Below, one piece after another: positions 9,227-17,636 of a stretch of DNA of 64,000 bases; the stretch's first letter is position 1, and each line of letters opens with the position of its first letter. Made by a program: the position numbers and the translations under genes. This DNA comes from Bacteroidia bacterium (lineage in GTDB: Bacteria; Bacteroidota; Bacteroidia; 2-12-FULL-35-15), in NCBI GenBank assembly GCA_030654175.1, contig JAURXZ010000049.1, positions 156,334-220,333 of the forward strand. The letters are read 5' to 3'. Under the pieces are notes generated by a model. The model searched no databases. It had not been told where the DNA came from and saw only the letters and a program-made list of their open reading frames with translations.

Positions 9227-9772
9227 CTATTTTGATAGAACAATATACGATTTCTTTTTTTTAACACTTTTTTTAAGAGGTGACAGAATATTTTTCACCA
9301 TTATAAAATCATTCATAAAATAACCATTTCCAATATCAAAGTCGGCCACATCTTTAATTCTAAAACCATTTTTGAAATAAAAATTTACAGCTTTATAATT
9401 CTTTCGATTTACTGTTAATTGAATGCTTTCGGGCTTGGTCAGCTGTTTTAATGCGTATTCAAATAATTCTGACCCGATTCCTTTTCTGTGGCTATTGATT
9501 TCGATATAAAATTTATGGAGGAAATATTTTTTTTTATTTTTTGTACTTATAGAAATGTAACCAATTGGTTTGTCATCAATAAATGCTAATGTAAAAACAT
9601 GTCCTTCCGTCATTTCCTGCAAAAGTTTTTCTGATGAATACATTTTTGCAAGCATGTAATCAATTTGCTTTAAAGTGATAATGCTGATATAATGTTTTTT
9701 CCATATTGACTTGGCTAATTGGGCGATCAGTGGAATGTCACTCTTTGTGGCTTTTCGAAATGTTATTTCCAT
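9227..9772 (-). CDS. GNAT family N-acetyltransferase
   Basis: Acetyl-CoA-dependent acyltransferase of 181 residues; substrate unknown. The GNAT fold is visible: N-terminal ITFRKATKSDIPLIAQLA, the central beta-4 strand with IGYISIS, motif A with SHRKGIGSELFEYAL (the Q/RxxGxG/A pyrophosphate loop), and VNRKNYKAVNFYFKNGF near the C-terminus. The lysine-rich end (KKSVKKKKSYIVLSK) extends past the fold. It lies 6 bases upstream of the BNR/PKD gene on the same strand. Small-molecule or peptide N-termini are the usual targets; nothing here discriminates. Confidence 0.85.
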   Translation of the reverse strand: MEITFRKATKSDIPLIAQLAKSIWKKHYISIITLKQIDYMLAKMYSSEKLLQEMTEGHVFTLAFIDDKPIGYISISTKNKKKYFLHKFYIEINSHRKGIGSELFEYALKQLTKPESIQLTVNRKNYKAVNFYFKNGFRIKDVADFDIGNGYFMNDFIMVKNILSPLKKSVKKKKSYIVLSK

Positions 9773-9826
9773 TATTGATAATTTGTTAATTGAACAAGAT
9801 CATTGTAAAATTCAGATAGTATGGAA

Positions 9827-9954
9827 TGGAACGCAGATGACGCAGAATGATTAGGATTAAAAATGATTTTTATTTTTGTTATAATAAATTTATGATTTGA
9901 AAAGATTTATTTTATCTGTGTTTATCATTATCTATCTGTGTTATCTGCGTTCTA
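9827..9954. repeat. palindromic intergenic repeat (GGAACGCAGATGACGCAG type)
   Basis: The left arm GAACGCAGATGACGCAG starts at 9829. It is mirrored by ATCTGTGTTATCTGCGTTC near 9934-9951, with AT-rich filler of the kind GATTAGGATTAAAAATGATTTTT between them. It lies in the gap between the pabA-type gene and the GNAT gene. A half copy occurs at 5752-5801. From memory, similar word palindromes recur in many Bacteroidota genomes. Confidence 0.75.
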
Positions 9955-9982
9955 TTTGTTTTTCAATGGCAGAGTAATTGAT

Positions 9983-10549
9983 TTATTCTGATACCCAATT
10001 TTTAATGATTTCTAATCCGTGTTCTGATAATATACTTTCGGGATGAAACTGAACACTTCTGATATCAAGCGTTTTGTGGCGGAGTGCCATTATACTTCCT
10101 GATTCATCAATACAGGTAATTTCCAATTCCTTAGGCAAATCGGTTCTATTCACTATCCATGAATGATAACGGCCTACATTAAATTTCTTTGGAATATTTT
10201 TAAACAGGGAATCATTAGCAATAATTTCAATGGGTGTGGAAACACCATGAAACACTTCATTTAAATTTGACAATGAACCTCCAAAAGCCTCTGCAATTGC
10301 CTGTTGGCCTAAACAAATCCCTAATATGCTTTTTGTGGTAGCGTAGGTTTTAATTACATCCAATAATATACCTGCATCAGCAGGAATGCCAGGGCCGGGT
10401 GAAAGTAAAATTTTATCAAACCTTTCTATCTCTTTTAAACTGATCTTGTCATTACGATGTATTTCAATTGTAGCATCAGTCGCCATTTCGAGGTAATGCA
10501 CTAAATTGTAAGTAAAACTATCGTAATTATCGAAAACAAGTATTTTCAT
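9983..10549 (-). CDS. pabA: anthranilate/aminodeoxychorismate synthase glutamine amidotransferase subunit
   Basis: Class I glutamine amidotransferase that hydrolyses glutamine and feeds ammonia to a TrpE or PabB chorismate enzyme. With the start at 10549 the protein is 188 residues and begins MKILVFDNYDSFTYNL, the exact family N-terminus. An upstream in-frame ATG at 10576 would add nine residues that the family lacks. The nucleophile is Cys79 (GICLGQ); the other triad members are His169 and Glu171 (HPES). PGPGIP near 51-56 is also typical. No chorismate-binding partner is adjacent, so the choice between TrpG and PabA, or an amphibolic role, is open. Confidence 0.88.
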   Translation of the reverse strand: MKILVFDNYDSFTYNLVHYLEMATDATIEIHRNDKISLKEIERFDKILLSPGPGIPADAGILLDVIKTYATTKSILGICLGQQAIAEAFGGSLSNLNEVFHGVSTPIEIIANDSLFKNIPKKFNVGRYHSWIVNRTDLPKELEITCIDESGSIMALRHKTLDIRSVQFHPESILSEHGLEIIKNWVSE

Positions 10550-10656
10550 TGCCCCTTTCTTAAGCTCTCTAATCATTGGAGAGTGTTAGTAAACTATATC
10601 CGTGATATCTCATTATAACCTTCTCTGAAGCAATGGTAGCGTGAAGGCTGGGTATA

Positions 10657-11823
10657 TTATTTTTTACGAAACAACTCTTCTAATTTTGCTGTAGAACTAT
10701 TCCAGTTAAAATTATGGATTGCGAATTTATAACCATTGATGGCAATTTCTCTTGCTTTTGCCTCGTCCTGTAAAAGTTCAATAATACATTGAACGTATTG
10801 TTCAGGAGTATCCGCTACCAAGATCTGATGATTGGGTTTTGCTCCAAGTGCATTGTTTGCTAGTGTTGACGTAACACAAGGCAATTGCATGGCCATTGCT
10901 TCCAATAATTTATTTTGTAAGCCAATGCTTATTTGCATTGGTGCAACTAATATTTTAGATTTTGCAAAATTTTCACGTATGTCGAATACCCAGCCACTGA
11001 CCTCAACCCGCTCTGATTTTAATGCCAATACTTTATTATTGGGTGATGCACCAGAAATGAGCAATCGAACTTTTGGCAGTTTTTTCCAGACTAACGGCAT
11101 TATTTTATTAACCAGATATTCCACGCTTTCCACATTTGGCGGGTAATTCATGTTTCCATTGAACAATAGTTCAAACTCTTTTTCGTACGGAATTGATCTA
11201 AAATAATCGGTATCAACACCATTAGGAATGACCTTTATCTCTTGCCTTTGAGGATGTGGAATTAAATTTTTATCCTGATCAGAAATGATCGTTTTGTTAT
11301 TAAAATATTGAAATACGTCATGCTCATATCTTAATAACCTTCTATGTTCCAAAGCCAGTATTGGCCGCATATAAAATGGGTCAGTTGATTTTCTGCGTTC
11401 CATACCCTTGGAAAAAACATCCATATAATCCAATGTTTTAGGGATATCCGAATGTGGTTTTGCGTATTCTGCGGTACGAATCAGCTGGCAATAGATATGG
11501 TCCGGCTTGTGCTTTGCTATAAGGGAGTCCACTTTTTTTTGTGCCCTGTTAAAATAGAAATAACCCACCTGCAAAGGGTTTCCATTGAAGAATGCACGAA
11601 TGAGGTTAAAGAAAATAGTTAATTTTGAAAGCTTAACTATTGATATCGCTACGCAGTATTTTTTCAATTCAGCAAATGCAAACTCGTCCAATTCTTTATC
11701 ATTCAGAGCAAACAAAATAACCTGATGCTTTTTGGAAAGCTCCTTTATCTGATTGAATGCCCGTAGCTTATCGCCCTTGTCGAGCGGGAAAGGAACACGA
11801 GATAATATTACAAGTATTTTCAT
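10657..11823 (-). CDS. glycosyltransferase family 4, surface polysaccharide type
   Basis: Retaining GT-B glycosyltransferase of 388 residues that moves a sugar from a nucleotide donor to a glycan acceptor at the cytoplasmic face of the membrane. The N-terminus MKILVILSRVPFPLDKGDKLRAF is the characteristic opening of exopolysaccharide-type GT4 enzymes related to the XrtA/PEP-CTERM-associated group. NGNMNYPPNVESVEYLV marks the start of the donor domain. The expected GLQNKLLEAMAMQLPCV (E-x7-E type) lies near 310-325. Donor and acceptor are not predictable. Its neighbour on the same strand is a second GT4 with a similar opening, 154 bases upstream across a TTACGAAT repeat. Confidence 0.87.
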   Translation of the reverse strand: MKILVILSRVPFPLDKGDKLRAFNQIKELSKKHQVILFALNDKELDEFAFAELKKYCVAISIVKLSKLTIFFNLIRAFFNGNPLQVGYFYFNRAQKKVDSLIAKHKPDHIYCQLIRTAEYAKPHSDIPKTLDYMDVFSKGMERRKSTDPFYMRPILALEHRRLLRYEHDVFQYFNNKTIISDQDKNLIPHPQRQEIKVIPNGVDTDYFRSIPYEKEFELLFNGNMNYPPNVESVEYLVNKIMPLVWKKLPKVRLLISGASPNNKVLALKSERVEVSGWVFDIRENFAKSKILVAPMQISIGLQNKLLEAMAMQLPCVTSTLANNALGAKPNHQILVADTPEQYVQCIIELLQDEAKAREIAINGYKFAIHNFNWNSSTAKLEELFRKK

Positions 11824-11837
11824 TGTTAATGAAACGA

Positions 11838-11960
11838 TCTTTACGAATTTACTGGTTAAGGATAACGAATTTTTACGAATTTACGAATCTATATTTGTTA
11901 AATTGCCCTTTCTTTATTTGTTACGAATTTACAAATCAATATAAAAAGCAACGAACACAG
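11838..11960. repeat. reiterated TTACGAATTTACGAAT words
   Basis: The gap between the two glycosyltransferase genes holds at least five copies of TTTACGAATTT or a near variant, in direct and staggered arrangement, with ATTCGT in inverse orientation at the right end. I see no coding potential. Confidence 0.7.
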
Positions 11961-11977
11961 ATTCGTACATTCGTTTT

Positions 11978-13189
11978 TTATACGTTATCTGTAAGAATTT
12001 TTTGATAGAACTGTACCAATCGTTTACAAATATCAGCATTATTGTATTGTTGTAATGCCAGAATTTTTGCATTTTTTCCTATTTCGTTATAAAAAGTTTT
12101 TTCCGAAATACATTTACTGATCGCTTCTGCAAATGTAGTTGCATCATCTGCAATTATACAGTTTTTATTGTTTTCGCAGTCGATCCCTTCTGCACCAATA
12201 CTCGTGGTTACAATGGTTTTACCTAAAGCAAGTCCTTCAATTATTTTTACACGCATACCGCTTCCGGAAAGTAAAGGCACTATCATCAAGCCTTTCGACT
12301 CAATGAACTCCTGAGCATTTTCAACTTCTCCTACGATAATTACATTGGGCTTATTTGATCGTTTTAAATCAGCACTCATATTCCGTCCTGCCAGGTATAA
12401 TTTCAATTGCGGGTGTTTGGCATTCAGCTTGTCCCACACATTATTTAAAAACCAGTCGAGTCCCTCTATATTCGGCTGCCAATCCATAGCACCAATATGA
12501 AATACAGAAGGATATTCTTCCTGAACTGAATTGTTTTCTATAGTGTTTTTTAAATCAATCCCAAAAGGTAGTGTTTCCATTGCTTTTAGAAAACCTGCTC
12601 TTTTAAAATGGTTCTCATCTTTTTTTGTAATGGTTGCTATTGCATCAAATGTTGGTAAGGAATTTAATTCATATTGTTTTAAACGTTTTGTAAGCAGTTT
12701 TAAATAGGCTTTCTTCAGCGGGTTTGTGGCTAATTGCGTTGCGTGTTCCCAAAGTTTATATTCTACATTATGAGCTCTAAAAACTATTTTTGCTTTCGAA
12801 TATTTACGAATTGCATCCACATACATACTCACATATAAGCCCTCTAATTGAACAATATCAAAGGTTTTCGATTGTAATATTTCAATTAGCTTATTTTCAA
12901 AATTTGCTGAATAAAAACGCTGAATATTGTATGACTTATCAGTAAATAAATTTAGAAATGCTTGGGTGATTTTTATTTCTGTATCAATAAAAACGGCTTC
13001 GATATTAGTTTTAGAACGATACTCCTGCGGTAATTTTTCAATATCAATAAAATGTTTTTTCGTATTTACACTTAAAACTTTTACCGTGTGCCCTAGGTCT
13101 AACAAACCTTGCGTAAGGTTGTTCATTGCAATGCAGCCACCGTCTTTAGGCGGGTATGGTACTTTATTACAAAGTTGTAAAATGTTCAT
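11978..13189 (-). CDS. glycosyltransferase family 4
   Basis: GT-B glycosyltransferase of 403 residues. It opens MNILQLCNKVPYPPKDGGCIAM, a glycine-rich acceptor-side loop typical of the family. VFHIGAMDWQPNIEGLDWFL begins the C-terminal donor domain, and GSGMRVKIIEGLALGKTIV carries the conserved E-x7-type nucleotide-sugar site. It is likely a partner of the GT4 at 10657-11823 in building a cell-surface glycan; both resemble enzymes found together in polysaccharide loci. No flippase or polymerase is visible nearby. Confidence 0.87.
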   Translation of the reverse strand: MNILQLCNKVPYPPKDGGCIAMNNLTQGLLDLGHTVKVLSVNTKKHFIDIEKLPQEYRSKTNIEAVFIDTEIKITQAFLNLFTDKSYNIQRFYSANFENKLIEILQSKTFDIVQLEGLYVSMYVDAIRKYSKAKIVFRAHNVEYKLWEHATQLATNPLKKAYLKLLTKRLKQYELNSLPTFDAIATITKKDENHFKRAGFLKAMETLPFGIDLKNTIENNSVQEEYPSVFHIGAMDWQPNIEGLDWFLNNVWDKLNAKHPQLKLYLAGRNMSADLKRSNKPNVIIVGEVENAQEFIESKGLMIVPLLSGSGMRVKIIEGLALGKTIVTTSIGAEGIDCENNKNCIIADDATTFAEAISKCISEKTFYNEIGKNAKILALQQYNNADICKRLVQFYQKILTDNV

Positions 13190-13314
13190 TATAAAAATAA
13201 TTTAACGATCTTGTTTCAGGCAATTTTACAATTTAACAAATCATCCACTGCATAATTGTTCAATTGAAAAATTATTTTTTAAATTGCCTACTGCATAATT
13301 GCCTACTGATAAAT

Positions 13315-14742
13315 TTACTTTTTCTCCTTACGGGTAAAAAAGTTTTTAACAGGTTCAATATATGCGTTGGCATCAAATAAACTACTGTCGGAAGTAGCTT
13401 TGAAAGTAAGAAAAACACCTACCGGAAATAAGATAGCAGTAGCTAACCACATGCCTTGATACACAGGGATTTCACCTTCTTTGGCCAGTTTCTCGCCTGT
13501 AATGGAAAGGATATGAAAGATTATAAAGAAAACAACAGATATTACAACTGGCATTCCTAAGCCACCTTTACGGATGATGGCTCCAAGAGGTGCGCCAATA
13601 AAAAACAGTACGATACATGCTATGGAAAGCGTGAATTTACGATGCCATTCGATCTGATATTTCAATTTTGAGTATTCTTCTGCGTCATTTTCATTAAATA
13701 TCGACTCAGAATAAGCTTTGGTGCTGCGCGCAATGTTGGTGGCACTTTCAATAATACTCAATTGTTGAACTTTAGGGAATTTTGAAAAAGAAATTGTATC
13801 AGGAATAGTTTTTTTAGACGAATCCAAGGCTGCTAAAAAGGAGTTTGACTTAGCATAGTAACTTTGTTTCAACTGGTTAGTAAAATTGGTTTTACGTTTT
13901 TCAGTTTTTATTTCCAATGAATCAACTGCTTCGTTTAACTGTGAGATATTAAGCATCTGATAATTATTTTTAAACAGATCTTCGTTGGTACGAGACATTT
14001 TGAACTCCGATAGATCGAAACGGATTACACGTTCTTCAAACTTATCGCGAACCATTGGGCGTGTTTCGATATCCTTAGGATTATCAACCATATCTTTATA
14101 GCTTACACCATTTTTTAAGGTAAGAACTAAGAATTTTTTGTCGTCAGTTTCTTCCATTTTACCACTTTTAGCAGCCAGTACAATATTATTTCCTTGCATG
14201 GCCCTGTGGTCATAAATCAAAATTTCCCTTAACGTTTTTTCATCCTTATCTTTTTTGCCAACTCTTATGCTAAATCCTTCCAGACTATTATTGAATACTC
14301 CTTCTTTAAACAACAAAGCTGGTTTCGATTCGCGAACATCATATAATAATGAACCTGCTTTTAAATTTGTGTATGGCAATATACTGTTGGAAAAATAAAA
14401 TGCACCGAGTGATAAACAAAATGTAGTTATGATAAGAGGGGTCATTATTTTTTGCAATGATAATCCGGAACTTTTCATTGCTGTAAGTTCAAAATGTTCG
14501 CCCAGATTTCCAAAAGTCATTAACGATGAAAGTAGTATCGCAAGTGGCAAAGCCATTGGAATGGTGGTAAGTGAAAAGTAAAAAAACAATTCGGATAAAA
14601 TGCTGAAACTTAAACCTTTCCCTACAAAATCATCAATATATTTAAAGATGAACATCATAAAAAATACAAACATTGCAATGAAAAAAGTCATTACAAAGGG
14701 GCCTACGTATGATTTTAAAATAAATTTATGCAGTGTTTTCAT
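13315..14742 (-). CDS. LptF/LptG family LPS-export permease
   Basis: Inner-membrane permease of the LptB2FG transporter that extracts lipopolysaccharide and hands it to LptC. It has 475 residues. N-terminal membrane helices at about 13-35 and 55-115 include the YIDDFVGKGLS and LPLAILLSSLMTFG segments of the YjgP/YjgQ family. A periplasmic jellyroll-type region with a long insertion spans about 135-365. Three C-terminal helices begin with LSIACIVLFFIGAPLGAIIRKGG. A second, shorter paralogue lies at 56309-57385; one is presumably LptF and the other LptG, but which is which cannot be told here. A CAAATATA at 14750-14757 (TATATTTG on this strand) sits only 8 bases from the ATG. Confidence 0.9.
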   Translation of the reverse strand: MKTLHKFILKSYVGPFVMTFFIAMFVFFMMFIFKYIDDFVGKGLSFSILSELFFYFSLTTIPMALPLAILLSSLMTFGNLGEHFELTAMKSSGLSLQKIMTPLIITTFCLSLGAFYFSNSILPYTNLKAGSLLYDVRESKPALLFKEGVFNNSLEGFSIRVGKKDKDEKTLREILIYDHRAMQGNNIVLAAKSGKMEETDDKKFLVLTLKNGVSYKDMVDNPKDIETRPMVRDKFEERVIRFDLSEFKMSRTNEDLFKNNYQMLNISQLNEAVDSLEIKTEKRKTNFTNQLKQSYYAKSNSFLAALDSSKKTIPDTISFSKFPKVQQLSIIESATNIARSTKAYSESIFNENDAEEYSKLKYQIEWHRKFTLSIACIVLFFIGAPLGAIIRKGGLGMPVVISVVFFIIFHILSITGEKLAKEGEIPVYQGMWLATAILFPVGVFLTFKATSDSSLFDANAYIEPVKNFFTRKEKK

Positions 14743-14749
14743 ATGAAGA

Positions 14750-14757
14750 CAAATATA
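14750..14757 (-). promoter_or_regulatory. possible -7 box directly before the Lpt permease start
   Basis: Reads TATATTTG on the minus strand and fits TAnnTTTG exactly. A start of transcription 5-7 bases downstream would fall at about 14743-14745, next to the ATG at 14742, implying a leaderless message. No convincing -33 box is present, which weakens the call. Confidence 0.4.
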
Positions 14758-15034
14758 AGAATAATAAAGAAGCTCTTCATTGAGATATGATAATGTGGGG
14801 TAAGAAATGAAATGTGGTTTGTTGTTGTGTTTTCTTCCTCCTTAAAGTTTGTCCCGATTTGGTTTTGAAATTTAGGTTTTGAGAGTTGGAATATTGAAGT
14901 CCAATGAATTGTTAAAAATGCGTTTTTTCTTTGTTTCAGGACCCCAAAATTCAAAAAAAGCTAATTTTTATTGCGTTTGGCATGTTATTGATAAATTTTC
15001 TACCTTAGCAAAACAATTATAAAACCTTTTTGCA

Positions 15035-15412
15035 ATGATGAACCTAAAAGAGAAAATACTTCAGGTATTGGAAAAGAAAAATTACACTTATGCTGAGTTA
15101 GCATCTTATCTTTCTATTTCTGAATCCGAATTGGACTTTGCAATTGAAAATAATACTATTGAAATACGAACCCTTGAGCTTATTTCAAAGGAATTACGTA
15201 TTCCTTTATATAGCTTTTTTCGTGAAAATTTTGAAGGTTTCGACTTTGAAAAAGAGTCTTATTACAACGAAAATATTTGGAGTAAAGAAGAAGAATCTGA
15301 AGCTATACCCGATTTAAGAACACTTCGTCAGGAAATTGAAGCGTTACGTGCTGACGTTCTTAAAAAGGATCAATTAATTAATGCTTTAGAATCCAAAATT
15401 CCAAAACCTTAA
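15035..15412 (+). CDS. small helix-turn-helix protein (XRE-like) with coiled-coil end
   Basis: 125 residues. The first about 65 form an XRE-type five-helix pattern: LKEKILQVLEKKNYTYAELA, the recognition-helix-like SISESELDFAI, then LELISKELRIPLYSFF. The C-terminal third (DLRTLRQEIEALRADVLKKDQ) is heptad-like and probably dimerises as a coiled coil. It may be a DNA-binding regulator, but no target is apparent. It stands alone between the divergent Lpt permease and the convergent cupredoxin gene, with a strong hairpin after it. The ATG at 15038 is an equally good start. Confidence 0.75.
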   Translation: MMNLKEKILQVLEKKNYTYAELASYLSISESELDFAIENNTIEIRTLELISKELRIPLYSFFRENFEGFDFEKESYYNENIWSKEEESEAIPDLRTLRQEIEALRADVLKKDQLINALESKIPKP

Positions 15413-15467
15413 AAATTGAATTTTTATATACTATAAAAATATATAATGTAAATTCTTAAAAAATCAA

Positions 15468-15514
15468 CATCAAATAAAAAGCTCCCGGTTTTTCCGGGAG
15501 CTTTTTATTTGATG
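15468..15514. terminator. bidirectional terminator, 21-bp perfect stem
   Basis: The left arm 15468-15488 and right arm 15494-15514 are exact reverse complements with a TTTTT loop. The core is GCTCCCGG/CCGGGAGC, flanked by A-rich and T-rich tracts on both sides, so it can terminate both the HTH gene and the convergent cupredoxin gene. Confidence 0.92.
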
Positions 15515-15537
15515 TATTTTGTCCTTTTGAATGTTAC

Positions 15538-16167
15538 TTATTGAAGTATAACTTTCTTTGAAAGAATGGCATCCTGCGTTTCTAAAGTGATTATATATAT
15601 TCCTTTACTGGCGGAAGATATATCTAATTTCTGATTGTGTGATCCTGCATTTTGACTTGATGAAGCAAAATTGTACAAAGTATTCCCGATAATATTATAC
15701 ATTCTAATATTTAATTCTGTTGTTTTAGGGATATTGTAAATCAGTTCTAATTCATTCGAAAGCAGAGTGTTTCCTCTTAGTTCCATTGAAGTTGAATTTA
15801 TAGTTTCAGTAATTCCTGTAGGACCAAGTACAGTGAATTGCCCTAGCATTCCAACCAGGAAATGGAAAGTACAGTGGTAATTATATCTTCCCGGAACTGA
15901 TGGCGAATACGTGAATATTGGCACATTTTGATTTATTTCCCTGTTCCATGGCGTGGCTCCTAAGGGAATAGTCGTTGAAGTTGTTGAATGGAGCATCATT
16001 GCGGAGTTATCCAAAACCCACTTAACGGTATCTCCTAAATTAATAGTAAAATTCTTTGGTCCAAATTCATTATCCTCAACATTTACAGTAAAAATTGTAG
16101 CATTTGATTTCAAACTGCACGAGCAAATTATATAAGCTGCAATGCAAATATTCCAAATATGTTTCAT
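15538..16167 (-). CDS. secreted cupredoxin (plastocyanin-like) with T9SS sorting domain
   Basis: Blue-copper electron-transfer fold exported to the cell surface. A signal peptide precedes a cupredoxin domain at about 25-115. The full type-1 copper ligand set is present: His60 (MLHSTT), Cys99 (YNYHC), His102 (TFHF) and Met107 (GMLG). The C-terminal part from about 120 is a T9SS type-A sorting domain (IYNIPKTTELNIRMYNIIGN, then GIYIITLETQDAILSKKVILQ). A single cupredoxin domain fused to a T9SS signal suggests a surface electron carrier or copper-binding protein. The copper ATPase lies 2 kb away, but there is no operon link. Confidence 0.88.
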   Translation of the reverse strand: MKHIWNICIAAYIICSCSLKSNATIFTVNVEDNEFGPKNFTINLGDTVKWVLDNSAMMLHSTTSTTIPLGATPWNREINQNVPIFTYSPSVPGRYNYHCTFHFLVGMLGQFTVLGPTGITETINSTSMELRGNTLLSNELELIYNIPKTTELNIRMYNIIGNTLYNFASSSQNAGSHNQKLDISSASKGIYIITLETQDAILSKKVILQ

Positions 16168-16350
16168 AACATTTTTTTGATTTATAAGTTTCTTAATTCA
16201 AAACTACTAAACCCTAGAGAACAAAGAAATGATCAGTATCAAATCATGAATTGATTCACAGTATATGACGAAAGCAAGCAGCTTCAGTTCTTCATTTGTC
16301 AGAAGACTTAAAAATCATTAAAATATTATTTTTTCATTCTTTTTGGAATT

Positions 16351-16827
16351 TTATTTTACAACATAATATACATTTGTTTTCCATTTAGCAGGGTCTTTTT
16401 CTATCAATGGATCAGTGAAGTATTCTTCTATCATCCATTCTTTTTTTAATTTATGTTCCACAAGATATTTTTCAAGAGCAGTATAAGCAGGCTCCATGGT
16501 TTCATAGGATCCGTAATGGGTTACAATCAAGGCTTTCGATTTAGGAATTACCACTTTTTCAAATCCTTTTATTTCTTTTGTAAGATTCTTTACAGGAATT
16601 GCAGCAGCCAGATCGGTTTCTTTTTTAGCTTCATCTACCGAGTAATAAATTGCACAAGGTGGTTCGTTGGTCTGCACTCCCATTTCTGTGACCGCTTTTT
16701 CAATGGCTCTATAATTCTCGGTAAAAAAATCGGGTAGTTTATCAAAACTTAATTTAGCCCTTTTGGTCACAAAGGTTCTTTCTGGAAATGTAATTTCTTT
16801 TACTTCATATTTTGTTATTGTTTCCAT
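16351..16827 (-). CDS. GyrI-like / AraC effector-binding domain protein
   Basis: 158 residues with the start at 16827 (METITKYEVKEITFPERTFV). The fold is the SOUL/GyrI small-molecule-binding domain found alone or at the C-terminus of AraC regulators: two pseudo-repeats, with PCAIYYSVDEAKKETDLAAAIPV and KALIVTHYGSYETMEPAYTALEKYL as the signature segments. Stand-alone members bind hydrophobic drugs, and some hydrolyse them; no DNA-binding domain is present. An ATG at 16884 lies upstream of the predicted promoter and would fall outside the transcript, which decides the start. Confidence 0.8.
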   Translation of the reverse strand: METITKYEVKEITFPERTFVTKRAKLSFDKLPDFFTENYRAIEKAVTEMGVQTNEPPCAIYYSVDEAKKETDLAAAIPVKNLTKEIKGFEKVVIPKSKALIVTHYGSYETMEPAYTALEKYLVEHKLKKEWMIEEYFTDPLIEKDPAKWKTNVYYVVK

Positions 16828-16853
16828 TTTTTTGATTTTTTGATTTGTGGATA

Positions 16854-16884
16854 CAAAAGTAAAATAGCAATTCCCTTTCTTCAA
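16854..16884 (-). promoter_or_regulatory. promoter of the GyrI-like gene
   Basis: On the minus strand the -7 box TACTTTTG (16861-16854) is preceded by a TTG -33 box (16884-16882) with 20 bases between. Transcription would begin near 16848, about 20 bases before the chosen ATG. Confidence 0.6.
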
Positions 16885-17122
16885 TAATCTTAATTACTTA
16901 ATAATGTGATATCTATCAATTGGGTGATCTTGGATTGTGTTGAGAGCTTTTTTTATTGTTAGGATTTTCGAGGGTATTTTATTGATTTTTTAAGTCCTTA
17001 ACTATTTTTATTAATAAACATAAAATTTACTTGCAACCAGGTTTTTTTGAATTTTATGAGGAATGATCTTGTAAGAAATGATTGATTCAGGAGGCTTAGG
17101 ATCCTCTTTCAATATAAAAATG

Positions 17123-17153
17123 AAAAAGGCCTTGCTAAGTGCAAGACCTTTTT
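17123..17153 (-). terminator. terminator of tRNA-His
   Basis: Hairpin directly 3' of the tRNA on the minus strand: AAAAAGG..CTTG pairs with CAAG..CCTTTTT with one mismatch, and ends in a T-run. Confidence 0.8.
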
Positions 17154-17156
17154 AAG

Positions 17157-17231
17157 GGTGGCCAATGGGGCTCGAACCCACGACCCTCGGTACCACAAAC
17201 CGATATTCTAACCAACTGAACTATGGCCACC
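17157..17231 (-). tRNA. tRNA-His (GTG)
   Basis: Complete cloverleaf. The acceptor stem GTGGCCA pairs with TGGCCAC. The anticodon stem is TCGGT/ACCGA around the loop TTGTGGT, giving anticodon GTG. The T-loop reads GGTTCGAGCC. The diagnostic extra G at position -1 (17231) faces discriminator C73 (17157), the identity pair of histidine tRNA. The 3' CCA is not encoded and must be added after transcription. Confidence 0.97.
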
Positions 17232-17248
17232 ATAGAATTTTGAGACTG

Positions 17249-17256
17249 CAAAGATA
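17249..17256 (-). promoter_or_regulatory. -7 box of the tRNA-His promoter
   Basis: Reads TATCTTTG on the minus strand, the most canonical form of TAnnTTTG, 18 bases before the tRNA 5' end. No clear -33 box is seen at the usual distance. Confidence 0.55.
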
Positions 17257-17636
17257 TAGTTTTTTACAATTTTAAAATTAAAAAATGCAAATAATCTTAA
17301 AATTAATCGAATTTTAAGCGAAAGTCAAGCAAATCAAAGGGTTGGCTGGATTTTGACAACAAAAGTTTAGATTTTAAAAGGTCATTCCTCAATAATACTT
17401 TTTTAAATTACATTTTTTTTAACCCCTATTTTTTCTTTTTAAGCTGAACAAAATACATAATGTGTGAATCATGTAATTTATTACAAAAGTTCTATAATAT
17501 AGATAGATCATTAGTTTCACACCTTTGTGCTGTCGGAAGCGTTCTCACTAACCTCAGAAATTATGGAAAATTAAATGACGAAGGGAAGACCAGACCAGAA
17601 CAAATCAAAAAAGGTAAAATAACTAATTCAATAAAA
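17257..17636. other. intergenic region before the LytTR regulator
   Basis: About 380 AT-rich bases. An open frame from 17460 runs into the regulator, but its first 59 residues (MCESCNLLQK...) have no receiver-domain homology; they are treated here as untranslated. Confidence 0.5.

Larger units (their letters stand above)
16828..17156. other. intergenic region between GyrI-like gene and tRNA-His
   Basis: About 330 bases with the GyrI-like promoter at the left end and the tRNA terminator at the right end. Between them I see only AT-rich sequence without a supported gene. Confidence 0.6.

Noticed and set aside
14739-14954. Minus-strand 71-residue frame before the Lpt permease
   Set aside because: Overlaps the permease start, spans its predicted promoter, and has no recognisable domain.
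17460-17636. N-terminal extension of the LytTR regulator
   Set aside because: The 59 extra residues lack receiver-domain character and the family begins at the methionine at 17637.
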